A DNA stretch of 64,000 nt, taken from the NCBI GenBank assembly GCA_037954325.1, contig JBBMNZ010000035.1, forward strand, positions 1,988,501-2,052,500, in the 5' to 3' direction. How positions within the stretch are numbered: the first letter of the stretch is position 1; each line of letters starts with the position of its first letter. Under the pieces are notes generated by a model. That model did no database searches and was not told the origin of the DNA. It saw only the letters and a list, made by a program, of their open reading frames with translations. The translations under genes were made by a program, and so were the position numbers. Positions 1 through 11,961 of the stretch are shown one piece after another. The DNA comes from Fistularia commersonii (lineage: Eukaryota; Chordata; Actinopteri; Syngnathiformes; Fistulariidae).

Positions 1-200
1 CTAGATGAGACAGATGGTTCGAGAGAGGCGTCAAAGAAGCCATCTTTGTCAACACGGAAAAACAGTCTCTCTTTTGTCCACCTATAATGCCATACTGGGA
101 TCCATCACAAGACAGCTTAGCTCACACAGACCAGGTCTACCTTCATCACCTGAGAAGGTCCACCGCTGAAACCAGGCCCCGGTGACGACCAAGCCTCAGT
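1..200 (+). mobile_element. Relic of a retroelement C-terminus (Penelope-like/GIY-YIG-associated tail)
   Basis: Frame 3 reads RWFERGVKEAIFVNTEKQSL, and the match then shifts to frame 2 with LLSTYNAILGSITRQLSSH. Both pieces resemble a tail that I associate with the region after the GIY-YIG domain of fish Penelope-like elements. The frameshift and the missing middle show that this is a dead fragment. The family assignment is from memory and is tentative. Positions 200-585 are atrx intron in which I see nothing else recognisable. Confidence 0.4.
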
Positions 201-585
201 CCAAGGGATCTAACGGGTTTCTCCCCACAATTTTGTGCTGTCCCTATTCATATGTGGACTCAGGTGAGTCCCCAGGAGTGGAACCTTTGACACCCCCATC
301 AGCACAACGACCCTATTCAACACAGACACAACAAGTCATCGCAACTTAGACCAGCGCCCGACTCTGGGGGTTCTGAACCGAAAACTCCCCACAGTGCATT
401 GAAGTCTTCTCTTGAAACCAGAGAAGGAACTCGAGTCCAGTTGCCACTCAAAAGATTCCAACCAGAATTAACCGTGACCTGGATGACTGAGAACCTCCTT
501 GACCCTTCACCCTCTCATACACCCTTCTGGACAATTCAGGGTCTCCATGTGGGGAATTGGAAGCAATGAGTGTGTGTGCCTGCAC

Positions 586-1211
586 CTGAAGCGTCTTGCC
601 GAGGCCCATGGAGTGCGCCAGAATGCAGCCTGACCCGGGACTGGTGTTGGCCTTCAGTACGGATTCGCAGCAGCTGTCCCAGATGAACTGGACGCCTAAA
701 TGAAGGGTTTGCAAAGCCTTTCAAAACTGATCACGCCATGATTAGCGCCACATAAGTATAACGATAGATATAAGTGTACTAATGAAGAGATGCAATCCCA
801 ACAAGAGGGGTGTTAACTAACCGTCCACCTGGTGAGGTTTGAGCTGTGTCACCAGGCTGCCGTGCACCTCCACCAAGGGCATCTTGGTTGTCTTGTCCTC
901 ATCCAGGATCAGCTTGGTGGTGACGGAACAGGACACCTGCGACAGCTCGTCCGTCGCCACTATTATCTGAGGGGACAAGGCGTGAGATCAGCGGCGTCTT
1001 TCTTGGGGCGGCCAAGGTTTGCCTGGCGTATGTGCGCTACCTCTCGCCGACACTCCATCTCCTGCTCCCTACTGGCTAACCGAAGGCACCTCTCCTCCTC
1101 CTCCCTCAGCGCCTCCTGGGTCTCAGCGCTGAGATCGATGTAGTCAATAATCTTGCGGATCTTTTTGCGCCTCTTGACGGGAGTCCCGCCCTCCGTCTCC
1201 TGCAGCTGGCT
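586..1211 (-). CDS. atrx: atrx exons 15-17: coiled segment, SNF2 N-lobe start and helicase motif I
   Basis: Exon 15 (1041-1211) encodes KRRKKIRKIIDYIDL and an ALREEEERC helix; this region corresponds to the stretch of human ATRX that contacts DAXX. Exon 16 (822-966) encodes TTKLILDEDKTTKMPLVEV and LKPHQVDG. Exon 17 (586-695) encodes VQFIWDSCCESV, SPGSGCILAH and MGLGKTLQ, which is ATP-binding motif I. The donor after the CAG codon at 586 is GTGCAG. The following human exon starts VVSFLHTV, and no match to it exists in positions 1-585, so the gene continues outside the window. Confidence 0.92.
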
Positions 1212-3761
1212 CTAAACAAAAGAAAAAAGATGCTGAGTGCCCGATTTGCGAGGGCCGGAAGCAGGACGGAGTCAGAATGCGGGCCGCTACCTCTTCTCCG
1301 CAGGAGTCGGACAGCAGGATGCAAGGCCACTGGCTCTTCTCCTTCCCTTTTGGGGATACACTGGAACAAATCGGATACAACTAACTACTTGACAAACAGT
1401 GACAACTTCAGTCCCGGGTCATGAGAGTAATCCCTCCAGTACTGTCTGAATACAAGAACCAACAATCTAGGAAGCCCTGAGATGGGAGTCAACAGGGATC
1501 GACCCTGGGCCCCTTCTTGTTCACCATGCTAACAGATGAGAGTTCCCCGTGGACTACGTTGTTTGCAGATGACACTGTGATCAGTAGCAAGAGTGGGTAA
1601 CAGTATGGGGAAGACCCTGGAGAGGCGGAGGTATGCTCCGGAGGGGAAAGGAATGGCCGGTGAGTCGCGACAAGACAAAACGGCGAGTGTTTCAATGGGA
1701 AGGAACAAGGTGGAGGAGTGGGTATGCAAAGGAAGGAGGGGCAGGAGTTTAAAAAATTGGGGTCAATCGTTCAGCACAACGGGGAGTGCAGGCAGGGTGG
1801 AGCGGTTGGGGAGGTCTCGGGGGTCATCGTTGCCGGAAGAGGTGGAACAAGAGTGAAGGGAAGGGTGTACAAGTCAGAGGTGAGACCGGCCATTCCGTGC
1901 AGCTTAAAGACAGCGACTCTGACCAAAATACAGGCGGAAGAGGCTGAAGATGTTAAGTTCTTGAGAACTTCTTCGAGCAGTGTCTCGCGGACCATCAGGA
2001 GATTCAGACTACGGAAAACAAAGAGGACTTAATGCCAAGAATTTGAATCAGGCCGGCTGAAAGGAGCGTACCTTTTAAGATTTGGTGTGCGGGCTTCATC
2101 CTCCGAAGAGCTGAGCTCCTCGCTCTCTGCAGATTCCCGTGTCTCTGTCTTGTTGCCCTCGGCGTCGTTCTCTTCGTCGGCTTTGCATAAAACAAGGCGT
2201 CAGGTTAGAGGACGGCGTGCCTCCTCCGTCGGAGCGAATCGGCGGCTGTTGAACCCTTACTGCTCAGGTCGATCCTGACAGATATCCTACTCCGCCTCTT
2301 CTCGCCGTCGCTTTCCGCAGCTGGCTTGCTGGCTGGCGCGTCCTCGCTCAGGTCTAGTTTGTGGCGGAGAAGGTGGTGCCTGGTGTCGGTCCCGTCGTCG
2401 GGGTCGATGTCGGGGTCGGGCGCCGCCGCCGGTTCCTCCCCTGCGGGACAGAGTTCACCTTCAGCGCTACGAACCAGGTGACAAGACAGGAACCTCCAAC
2501 TCCAAGGCGGCTCTCTGAGGAGCGCGCCATAACCTTCGTGGAACAACTTGTGCTTATTCGATAAAAAGCAAAGGCACAAGTCAGTGCACAAATCTGCGAC
2601 TTACCTCCTCCTGCTGGCGCGGCTTCCTCGCCGCCTTGCTGCGCAACGTCGTTTGCACCCTCAGGATCGGAAGCGTCCTCCTCCCGCCCTTCCTCGTCTG
2701 ACGACATATCATCGCCCGAGGAGTAGTCGACTTTGATTTGGGCCAAAAGCATTTTCTTAGCGATTCTTTCAAAAGTAGAAGAGAAGGAGAAGGTGCCTCA
2801 AGTTCATTTCATGGGTTAGCAACAACTTCCGACCTGCGATCGCCGCCGTGAAACCGCCGGCTCCGGTGAAAGAGACGACGTTAAGCGGCGGGTTGTGAAA
2901 TCACCCCGGAATTTTTTTTTTTAATGTCGATGAAAAATCCAATGAATAAATAATTGATATGATGAGACACAGGAGGTTTAAAGAGTAGAAATTTATTACA
3001 ACAAACAGTCTTCACAGAAAACAAACAAAAACAAAAAAAAACAAAAAAAAACAGAAAGACAGGATCTAAAAGATTTTCTTTTCCTTCCTTTTTCGTGTTT
3101 TTTTTTTTTATTTTTTTTGCCCCCCTACGACAACATTGTTTTTTTTTTTTGTTTTTTTTTTTCGACCGAGGTCCGATACACAAGTACGCCAGGTTTTGGC
3201 GAAATCTTCATCCGAGAAAAAAGCGCCCGCGTCCCGTGACGGAGGGTTAATACTGAGGTGGAGCAACAAGTGGGACACAAACAGTAGAAAAATGAAACAT
3301 AAAACAGTCTGTACATCCTAGGAGTAACTGAGAGATCCTGCCTGTGCTCCCACGCAGATAAAAAAAAAAAAAAGGAATTCCTTAAAACCAGGAAAGAAAC
3401 ATGCTTTCTCCGCCTCAAAGCGAACCCTCCCCCGTCCACCTCGGGCCGGGAAACAAGGAGCAGATTTTCACCTCGACTACTAGAAACCACACATCGGATA
3501 CACGGTACGGATATATGTGTCACACGGGGTCTTTACAAGAATTTCAATTTCATCGGCCTTTAAAATGCACAGCGGTTCCAATTACAGATGAGCTTAGCTT
3601 CTTGCTAACCGTCTTGCTAGGTTTTTCCGAAATTTCCGAGACAAAGTGGTCGGGCGGGTGTGTGTTTTGGTTGTTTCTAGCTGCTTTTATTTCGCGGTGG
3701 AGGGGCAGCTTACTTTGGACAGGAACAAAACACATCGGTGTCGAAAACAAGACCATCTATC

Positions 3762-3792
<31 letters not shown>

Positions 3793-6700
3793 CACAATTT
3801 CTACCAATGTTAAACACCCACCCCCCCCCTCCCCACAATACCAGTTCACAGAAAGACGAATTAGCAGAACACAAACGGATGCTATCGCCCAGCCGTCTGA
3901 CTACGCATGCACCTAAAAGAGGCCGTCCTCGGCGCAGCAGGTCACTGGACACAGGGTAGCGGTCTTTTTCTTTTTTTTTTTAAAACACACACATCCAGCC
4001 GGAGTGTGCCGCGGCGGCGGCGGTATTACAGAATCTGCAGACAGCGGCGACGGCGGCGGCGGCGGCAGCAACAGACGGGACTCGGATCTCACGTTTTCGG
4101 CGTGCGTGGGTCGACTCCCCCCCCCCCCCCCGTGTTTTGTCCTCTAACTCTACTTGTAAAGCTCACATTCCTGCTGACCATTTCCTAAAGATCGCAGAGC
4201 GGCGCCGCGCCTGTGGACCAACTCCGAACACGCTACGGTCCCAGATTTAAGAGACTCTCGCCTAAAAACAGTGCGTTTGCCGCTGCGCTGCGAGAAAATC
4301 CGACCTGGAGAGAAAAAAAAAGCATGAGAGACAAAACAGTGGTGTCATTAAAAGCAGAAGGTGAAAGAAAGTCGTTTGCTTCGCCCCCCCGTGCGCAAAA
4401 TCCCAGATTTACGGTCCCCGCTGACGCCCGCGGGCACGGACGCGAAACTATTTGGCACAGAGTGAGTTCGCGGGAGGAGACGGGCGACGGGTTTTTCCTT
4501 TGGCGTGGCGTTCAGAGAGCTGGAGAAAATGGTCAGCAGTAATGTTAGCTCTGTGCGAAAGGGCGTCGGGGTAAAAGGCTACGTTCGGCAGCGGCGGGCT
4601 GCGCTCGCGTCGGTTAGCAACTCATTTTTTGATCTTGTGCGCTAATTTACATGTGCGCGGCGTTCCGGTTTACAGTCCCGGTACTGTCGTTTATACCAAT
4701 ATGTATTCAAGTATTTATTTATATTTACAGGTCAGCTACTCCGGCAGACGGGGGACGATTTTGCAGCAGGACAGGACGGACGGACGGACGGAAGGTTCTT
4801 CTGGCATTTAAAAAATATATATATATATATATTACGAAAAAAATAATAATCAAAAAAAAAAAAAAAAAGCAGCACGAGGAATTATCAAAAGTATGAAAAT
4901 ATTCTGCGTTATTTATTTAGAAATATTAAAAGGACAACTTAAATTCTTTTTTTTTTTTTTTTTTTTTTTGGATTGGGACTCGCAGTCACAGACATCCCAG
5001 CCGGGACCGCGAGACGACATTTGTGCAGCTTTTTGAGAGAAACGAAGCCACAAAATGGCTCTCTTTGACAGTTTTGCACCTCCGAAACCCGAGTCTGAGG
5101 TTTGTGCGGCGGCGACGGCAGCAGTGAAAGGACCGGATGTGTGCTAACGTTAGCGGCTATCGACGGTGTGGCGGCTGCTCGGGGTTCGACCGCCGGCAGA
5201 GAACGCACGACGTTTCTCTGAAGATTTTTTCCGCTTTTAAATAAGACGTCCGGTCACGACTAAACTCTTCATGTTAACATCGTCGCCTCAGATCCACCGC
5301 TGCCGCTCATGTGTTGAAAGGCAATACAAACTCCACTTTTAACAATCAGATGTTTTTTTGGCTTTTTCCGCGGTGAGAAAATGTGCTTTCTGCTGGTTTT
5401 GCTAACTAAGGTTCATGTGGTATCGTCACCATGGATTGGGAAAACAAAACAAAACAAAAAACTCCTGACACAATGATTAATTAAAAGTAACAGCTCGACT
5501 TAAACGACAGGAACGGCGTTAAATTCACCTAGAACATAACTCAGTAGCATGAAATGACAAAACTAGAAATTAAATCTCAATATAATCTCTGTGACCGGAT
5601 GGAAAGCGGGTGACAGAAAATAAACGATGGAGTAGGTGAGGCGTTTAAAGGCTTCCAAAGACGCGTACAATTCGGTTTCTAATCATTTTGGTCGGTGGTG
5701 TGACGTACGTCGCCTTGGGTGGTAGGTGCAGACAGTGCAGTACAATCTCCGTGCCTCGTAACGACGCACCGGTTCAGTGTTAGCAGGAGAATGTTCTTGG
5801 GATTTTTTTGTTTCTGTTCAGAAAAACATCTGAAAGAATCCCGATCCATAGGAAGGGAGCGAGTTTAGCGAAACGTCGCGGTGTATCGAAAGAGTTTCAC
5901 CTCTCGCAGATCATTGTGCGGAGGACCGGCATCGATAAAATGCCGGCGGCACAATCGCACAATATCACGGAGCTACTTGCTAGCAATGTAGCATTATTGT
6001 TTGCGCGTCCCGCGCCACATCGCTAACGCATCCTTCCGCGCTCTTGTCGAGAAAATTGGTAACAGTCTGAGTATTCCAAGGCGAAAATAAGCACTTTCAG
6101 AACAATGTTTTATCACGCGGTTTAGGGAAATATAGATATAAAAAAAAAAAAGGCAAAGCCTACTTGGTTTACAATCAAACCTCTCTTTTTTTTTTTAGAG
6201 CGGCCCCCCCATGGATTTCACATTTAGATCAACTTTGGATGCCGGACGTCATCCATGTAAAATATGATCATTAGAAATACTATTTATATATAGAAAAAGC
6301 TAGAATTCACGTTATAGTGGATTGGATTTCGCCCCGAAGGAAAATATACATCAAGTGGGCTTCATTCGATCCAAAATAGCTCTAGAATATGTATTTGATG
6401 ACCGAGGATCTGTTACAGCTACGTTTTGGCCGCGTTTGAACCGACTGCAACAGAGTCTTGGCGATGCGGGTGTTGGGTTTGGCGGTTGCGGCCATTCGCC
6501 GACGCCTGCGCCGTTTTACCACCTTTACTTCCAAGCTTTTCGAACCATACCTATTTTCGGGGTCGTCGTCTTCCTCCGCCGCCCAGGACGGCCCGGACTG
6601 CTCCTCGTCTCCTGAGAGAAACGAACCGAGACGAACAAAAACAAACAAGACAGACGATCGTTAACCGTCCGGGAAGAGAGACGAAGCTGTTTCACGGAGT

Positions 6701-9700
6701 CGCGATTGTCAGAGGAAGGACGACAAATCTAGCGTCTAACGGGTCAATCGCTTAGCGAAGCGCTCTTATGCTAAGCACGCTAAAAGTAACGTCTGCCTTT
6801 TTGTACAGGAAGCTGCAAAATCAACACCCAAGTCCGCCGGAAATGTTACCGCCAGATCGGTTCGTCAGTAAATGGAAAACGAAAAGCAAATAATGGAATT
6901 TGTGCCGTTGCTGCCACGTTTACTTCATAGATACTGAGCGACCTTCTGAGTGAAATAGCGTCAACTCACCGGATGATTGGTGGAAAGTGGCCGACCCCAG
7001 CAGGGACACCTCCTCCGTGATGGGCTTCATCTTCTGATCGTCCTCGCTCACCGAGTCGTCGTCGGGCTCGTCTTCGCTCGAGGACGACGTGGAATCCATG
7101 ACCCCCTGACGCGACTGGGCGCCGGATTTGCCGGAGGGATCCATGGCGCTTTCCCGGCGGATCTTGGCCCTGGAGTCCGAGTCCGGGGAACGCTCCAGCA
7201 ATTTGCGCTTGTGGCGGATCCTGTCCGGTGAGATCGGCGTGCTCTTGGTGAGCCAGAAGAGAAACTTCTTGCCCACCTTGGAAGATTTACCGCCGTCCTC
7301 GTCGCTCTGGTGCTCGTCGGAGCTGTGCGTCATGGCGGCTCGCTCCAGCAGCGCCGCCGGGACTTCGTCGGAGTCCGAGTCGTCCCTCGCTCTGCGCAGA
7401 CTCTGCTCCTCCGTGGTTTGCGCCGCCGCGGAGCCGGGGGGCCCCTCGGGGTCCGAGTCGCTGTCGCTGTCCGCCGTGGAGAGCGAAATTTTGGCGGTGA
7501 CGTCGCTCGGTCGGCGCAGGGGCGTGGTCTTGACGCGGGGCGACCGCCGGTTGCCGTGCTCCTCTTCCAGGCACAGAGATGCGCTTCTCTTGCATTCCGA
7601 TTTAGGCCGGGCGACGCCGGCCTCTTCTTCTTCTGACGTCTCGTTCCCGTCCAAAGTCATGTCCTTCATGAGGTCGTCTCCCTCCGTCTTCGAGGCGTCC
7701 GAGGAACCCTCCTGCTCCACGGGCACCGGCGTGAGTTTCACCACCAGCTTCTTCGTCATGTTGACCTCGGTCTCCGAGGAGTTCGCGTCGGCCTTTTTCG
7801 AACTCTTCCTGGCCTTCTTGGAGGACGAGACGATGTCGTCCCCCAGGTAGCCGCGTCCTCCCCCCTTGTCCGTGATGTCTTTGACGTCGGAGTCGTCGTC
7901 TTCGAAGTGGTCGCCCGCCAGCCTCTGCAGGTCGCTCAGGCACCTCTCGTCCGACATCTCCAGCTCGTTGTCCGTCGTCCCCAGCTGGGCGTCGCCGTTG
8001 TCGGCGAGCAGCTGTTCCCAGCAGCTCGTGAGATCCAAGTCCCCGAACTCTTTCTTAAGGCTTTCCTCCAGCGCGGCGAGGGACGACCGGATGCCTTTCA
8101 CCACCGTCAAGAAGGAATTCAAATACCGCCTGCGTTCGACGGGCGTGTGTTTGCTCTTTGTCACAGTGTGGATGAAATGTATAAAAGTTCGGTTCACGGT
8201 GTTTGTAGCGTCCACTAAATGCTTGGTCTTCTTGGCGATGTCCTTGGACACGTGCAGCGCGTTGTAGTTGAAAACCACGCTGCCGTCCATGTCGGCGTGG
8301 TCCCTCAAACCCCGGGGGCTGTTTCGGGGCAGCATGTCGTTCAGGCCCGATTTCTCCGGCTCCGCTCTGTTCCGCCGGCGCTGCTGGTACCAGAGCCGCT
8401 CCATGTTCTCCAGGACCCTGTCGCAGGCCATCACCAGGCTGAAGAGGGGCTCCGGGTTGCAGACGTAGCAGTACCACTGGCTCTCCAGGATACTGGAGAG
8501 CTCCTTCCTCCCCAGATTCCTCAGAATGCACTTCTTGCAGAAGGCGTTGCTACAGAAGTCGCAGCAGATGAGGTTGCCTCCTTCGGCACACCATCTACGA
8601 GGGGGGGGGATAAGACGATTAAAAACTTCAAGACAACCGATGGGAAAGCATAGGGCTGTTTTTCATTCAAAAAAAAAACAAGGCTGAGAGGACAAACCTG
8701 CACTGCTCATCCATTCCATCTCCGTCCTTACTGATATCATCACTGGAGTAGTATTTGTAGCACGACTGTGGGGGGAAAAAAAGAATTGTGAACGTTGACA
8801 AGAAATGAATACACTTTGGATTTTTACAAAACTACGCAATATACGATCGAAATTTGAATCGCAGCTGAAAATTCAAAGGCATTTAATTATTGAATCCATT
8901 GACGCCCCAGCAATTTAAACAAGCAAACGACAACAGTATCCGGGTGGTTGCCTGCTGGACGTGTGGATTTAATGGACTGAACGGGCCCTTTTCCAACTCA
9001 CAGACTCACCTTACAAATGAGTACTTTCAGAGCCGGGTGCCGATAGAAGGAGTCCCTCTGGAAGTGGTTGACTTGGCGGCCGCACGCGGTGCAACTGACG
9101 ATTCCGAAGTGTTCTCCTCCTGCGAACGCACACCGCCGCGCATAGCTACGTGATGCACATACTGTTTGAGCAGAAACATTTCTCGAAGCCGGAGGCGGAA
9201 ATGCTGCGTAGACAAATACTAGGGGGAAGCGCTCATCTCTGTGTTTAGCACAGGAAGCAGAGCGATTTGTCTCTACAGGAGACTTGCCAGGAAGTCCGGT
9301 GCATTTTGTATTTGTAAAACACAAACAATCAGAGAGGTTGACGTTCCCTCGATACTACACTGACGCTTGCTTTCAATAATAAAAGGTGCATTGCTGGGCT
9401 GCGTGTTGTTGACCGAGGGACCGGCTTCCCGTCCGCTCAAAGGCTGGGGTTCAGTTTTCATCCACTGACCTCCGCGTCGTCTTGAAAACTCCTTCCGTAA
9501 CACCCTGGATTTCCGGGTGCGAAACTCCGGGCCTCTGAAGTCGTCCCTTCCGTTATCTGCGGGTTCGGGCCTAACCAGTGCCGTGCCTGTATGAAGACAC
9601 ACATAGCAGATTCATTGAAAAAGGATATTCAGATGTAAATATTTGTCTCTTAATTCATACACTTTTATACATATAGAGAGAGAAAAAAAATGTGAAATGG

Positions 9701-11201
9701 TGTTCTTAGAATAATGAGGAGTTCAACATCAAAATACACCCGATAGGTCGTGGAGAACGGAATACTGCCTTTATTATGATTTGATTTCAGTGACATGGGT
9801 TTATTTGTTCTTTAAAAAAAATCCTGTAGGAATGGGAAACACTGGGACCGACCTTTGGGCAGCCGCGTGACGTCGAGGTGACCGTTAGCATTTACAGGCA
9901 AGTCCAGGTCCTCGCTTGCATTCGAGTCCCCGGACTCATCGACCCCCGAATGCTTCACCACGACGGTTGGTTTTCTGGAGTGCGGAGAAGAATATTTTAG
10001 GATGCGATCAGGTTTTTTTTTCCCCCAAAAAATCTCCATGTCTTGTCAAACATCCCAAACCAATCCGTCAGCCCATTTCATTCCCGCCCATGGAAATGTT
10101 TGATATGCACTACTTCCACGTGAGCGTTTTTAAACTAGAATAATCTAATGCTCTTCTTGATAATCTGACTGTGTGTTGATGAAATGTAAACTCACCGCCT
10201 GGAGTGTTTTGTCTCGAGCCTCTCCTGCAAAAAACAGTTAGTTTAGTTCTCCCCGAGGATGAAAAAAAAAAAAAGACTTCTCCTGAAGAATATAAATTTA
10301 CCTTTGTCGGGTTATCCTCTTCAGAGCTGTCCCTTTTTGTCAGATCTGTGAAAAGAGCGACGAGTCAGAGAACGTGCCGCGTTGAAAAAAAACAAACAAA
10401 CAGTAGGACGCGTTAATTTGTGGACAGAGCAATTTTATTTTTTCTGCCGTTCACAGAGAAGAAATCCACAATGTACCATTAGTGTCTGCTGAGAGTGGAG
10501 TGCCATTGCTGTCCTCAATACTGGAATGAGCCAAATACTCGTGGAGTTTGTTGACCAATACATTCAGTTTGCTGGTAGATGTGCTACAGTCAACAGAAGG
10601 GTGCATGATAAGGGGTTATAATAAATACAGATGGGAATCAGGTCATCTTCATATGAACTAATTGGGTTACAAGACCAAACACCAAAGAGAAATGCATCAC
10701 AACACAATGCTAGGCGTTGAGTGGAATCTGTCTGTTTACAATTGCGTCACACTGCAAATTGAATTGAGTTATGGTTTTTAACCAGACTTGAATTATCAAG
10801 AAAATATATTAATTGCCGGGTTGCTTTATGTGGCTGCGAAAATGCAAACCAACTCCTTCTCAGCATCAATAACAGCTAACATAGCGGCTGACCAACATGT
10901 TATCGTTTAATGTTGATGAGCCCGGTCAGCTGATGGAGCAAAAAGTACGAAGATAATCTAGATACCTGATATTTTAAAACAGTTAAACATCATAAATCGA
11001 GCTGACAGTTAGCCGAGACGTTACTTTTGATTCAAAGCAAGCGAGCTCTCCATCAACTATGATCGTTTAGGTTTCGATTCCTATGCTAGCCGATGCGGCT
11101 AACGGGGCGGAATGCTAAGCTAGCAGTTAGCCACTCTCCCCGTGGGAAGACAATTACACATTTCAAGTATTCGGTTTTTACCCCAGCATCGCCGCGGTCA
11201 T
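586..11201 (-). CDS. atrx: ATRX chromatin remodeller, N-terminal 1083 residues (17 exons, continues left of window)
   Basis: ATRX is a nuclear SNF2-family ATPase that works with DAXX to load histone H3.3 at heterochromatin and telomeres. Coding exons read on the minus strand are 11182-11201, 10477-10583, 10302-10345, 10196-10224, 9853-9974, 9470-9586, 9010-9119, 8698-8765, 6970-8594, 6551-6611, 2605-2765, 2261-2440, 2072-2180, 1291-1360, 1041-1211, 822-966 and 586-695. Their lengths sum to 3249 nt, and every phase joins correctly. Exon 1 encodes MTAAML, close to the human start MTAEPM, and exon 2 carries SKLNVLVNKLHEYLAHSS. Later landmarks are GPEFRTR, the ADD domain, RRSPRVKTTPLRRP, LLRHKL, KKIRKI and LKPHQVDG. 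The last exon ends at the Walker A motif GLGKT (Lys about 1080). The middle is shorter than in mammals, mainly because exon 9 is about half the mammalian length. A teleost atrx-like paralog cannot be excluded. Exon edges are by eye, and the first and shortest exons are least certain. Confidence 0.93.
1470..2035 (+). mobile_element. RTE-like LINE reverse-transcriptase relic inside atrx intron
   Basis: Plus-strand translation in shifting frames gives GPFLFTMLTDE, then LFADDTVI (the reverse-transcriptase FADD box), then QEFKKLGSIVQHNGE, then VRPAIPCSL. This order is typical of RTE-type LINE reverse transcriptases. Stop codons and frame changes show that it is inactive. It lies antisense in the atrx intron between exons 13 and 14. 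Confidence 0.75.
2605..6611 (-). CDS. atrx: atrx exons 10-11 flanking a 3.8-kb intron
   Basis: Exon 10 (6551-6611) encodes GDEEQSGPSWAAEEDDDPEN and the first two bases of an Arg codon. Exon 11 (2605-2765) resumes with IAKKMLLAQIKVDYSSGDD. This matches human DDDNDPENR joined to IAKKMLLEEIK, so both exons are firmly placed. The intron between them (2766-6550) is by far the longest in the sequenced part of this gene and is unusually CpG-rich and homopolymer-rich. If it is retained, the frame continues after Arg for about 55 residues, including an Arg-rich run, to a stop at 6382. A minus-strand AATAAA lies at 2992-2997. Confidence 0.88.
2992..2997 (-). promoter_or_regulatory. Intronic minus-strand AATAAA in atrx intron 10
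   Basis: The reverse complement reads GTAATAAATTTC, a canonical poly(A) hexamer in the sense orientation of atrx, near the 3' end of the 3.8-kb intron. It would allow an intron-retained transcript to end before exon 11. T-rich sequence follows further on. A lone hexamer is weak evidence of use. Confidence 0.3.
6970..8594 (-). CDS. atrx: atrx exon 9: second half of ADD domain and acidic/serine-rich region
   Basis: This 1625-bp exon encodes about residues 206-747. It opens with WCAEGGNLICCDFC and continues through NAFCKKCILRNLGRKEL to WYCYVCNPEPL, the PHD-like zinc-binding part of the ADD domain that in mammals reads H3K4me0/K9me3. After this come a helical segment, the conserved VVKLTPV patch, RRSPRVKTTPLRRP, and a long low-complexity run rich in Ser, Asp and Glu. 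The exon closes with the conserved block PITEEVSLLG...FHQSS and a GTGAGT donor at 6969. The acceptor at 8596-8595 follows a C-rich tract. No stop codon or frame break occurs in the reading frame. Confidence 0.95.
8698..9119 (-). CDS. atrx: atrx exons 7-8: GATA-like zinc finger of the ADD domain
   Basis: Exon 7 (9010-9119) encodes GIVSCTACGRQVNHFQ followed by FYRHPALKVLICK, and exon 8 (8698-8765) encodes SCYKYYSSDDISKDGDGMDE. Together they form the first zinc finger of the ADD (ATRX-DNMT3-DNMT3L) module and the start of the PHD-like finger. Cysteine spacing matches the human domain, so the reader function is probably intact. The intron between them (8766-9009) has a normal GTGAGT donor and a CACAG acceptor. 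Confidence 0.94.
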
Positions 11202-11955
11202 TTCACGGTGCGTGTGAGCGACCAATGTCCCCCAAGTTCGTATTTTCCCCTAATACGAAATACTGTGATAAAAATATGGCGCTAAATTTGCGCACCGCGT
11301 CGCAACAAGCCAGGAGAATGTCACTGTAGGTTCTTTTTCTTCTGTCTATGAAATGGGACGTTTCTGACCACTACATGCTAAGCTAGTGTGAGATAGCGCC
11401 CCCTGCTGGTCTGGAGGGGAATTGCGTGCTTGCGTGCTTTACTGGGAAGTACGTATAAAATATGGTACGTATAAATTATTTTATCCATAAACAATACTTT
11501 TAATGTGTCCAAGCTATTAATTGGGTTTTAAATCCAGGTTACACGAATTTTATGTTGTACGGGGAAAGATCTGAAAAAAAGTTTGCGGCAAGAACTTAGA
11601 GCTTAAAAGACTATAAAGCATGGCTTCACAAACATAAATTGTTGATTAAACTGAAATAAAGCACATGTATAAAATACTTCTACCGCAAAGTTATACTTCC
11701 TCTTCACTAGACATAAAACGCTTTAGATGCGTCGAGTATTGGCGCCCCCGTGTGGTGCAAAGAGGCATTACACCAACAAACAAAACCAAGAATGTTATTT
11801 TCCCACTGAGAAAAAACACAAAACTAGCAACAAATAAATGCCAGAAAAATAAAAATAAAATATATTCTCCTAAAAGCTAAACTTGGTGCTTTGTAAATGT
11901 TTTATACTCCATTTTTGAAATTGTGAAACGAAATGAAGCCCTCGGTCAAAGATTC
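11202..11955. other. Intergenic: atrx 5' UTR/promoter and spacer to ppm1n
   Basis: The first 200 bp upstream of the atrx start (to about 11400) contain scattered CpGs and presumably hold the 5' UTR and promoter. No clear TATA box is seen. The rest, to the ppm1n poly(A) signal, is AT-rich with no ORF worth reporting. Confidence 0.5.
11395..11410 (-). promoter_or_regulatory. CTCF-like motif upstream of atrx
   Basis: On the minus strand the sequence is ACCAGCAGGGGGCGCT, which matches the vertebrate CTCF core essentially perfectly. It lies about 200 bp upstream of the atrx start codon, between atrx and the 3' end of ppm1n. It could act as a boundary or promoter-proximal site. No binding data are available from sequence alone. 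Confidence 0.5.
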
Positions 11956-11961
11956 TTTATT
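11956..11961 (-). terminator. Probable poly(A) signal of ppm1n
   Basis: The minus strand reads TATAAATAAAGAATC, containing AATAAA about 760 bp downstream of the ppm1n stop at 12720. The implied 3' UTR is 12719 to about 11940. It is the best-placed hexamer before the atrx promoter. Confidence 0.55.

Noticed and set aside
3401..3916. Plus-strand 171-codon open frame
   Set aside because: It runs through a TG microsatellite and homopolymers, has no recognisable domain, and lies antisense within the long atrx intron.
2880..6550. A separate nested gene in the long atrx intron
   Set aside because: No domain-bearing ORF or consistent exon set on either strand; an intron or retained-intron 3' UTR explains it better.
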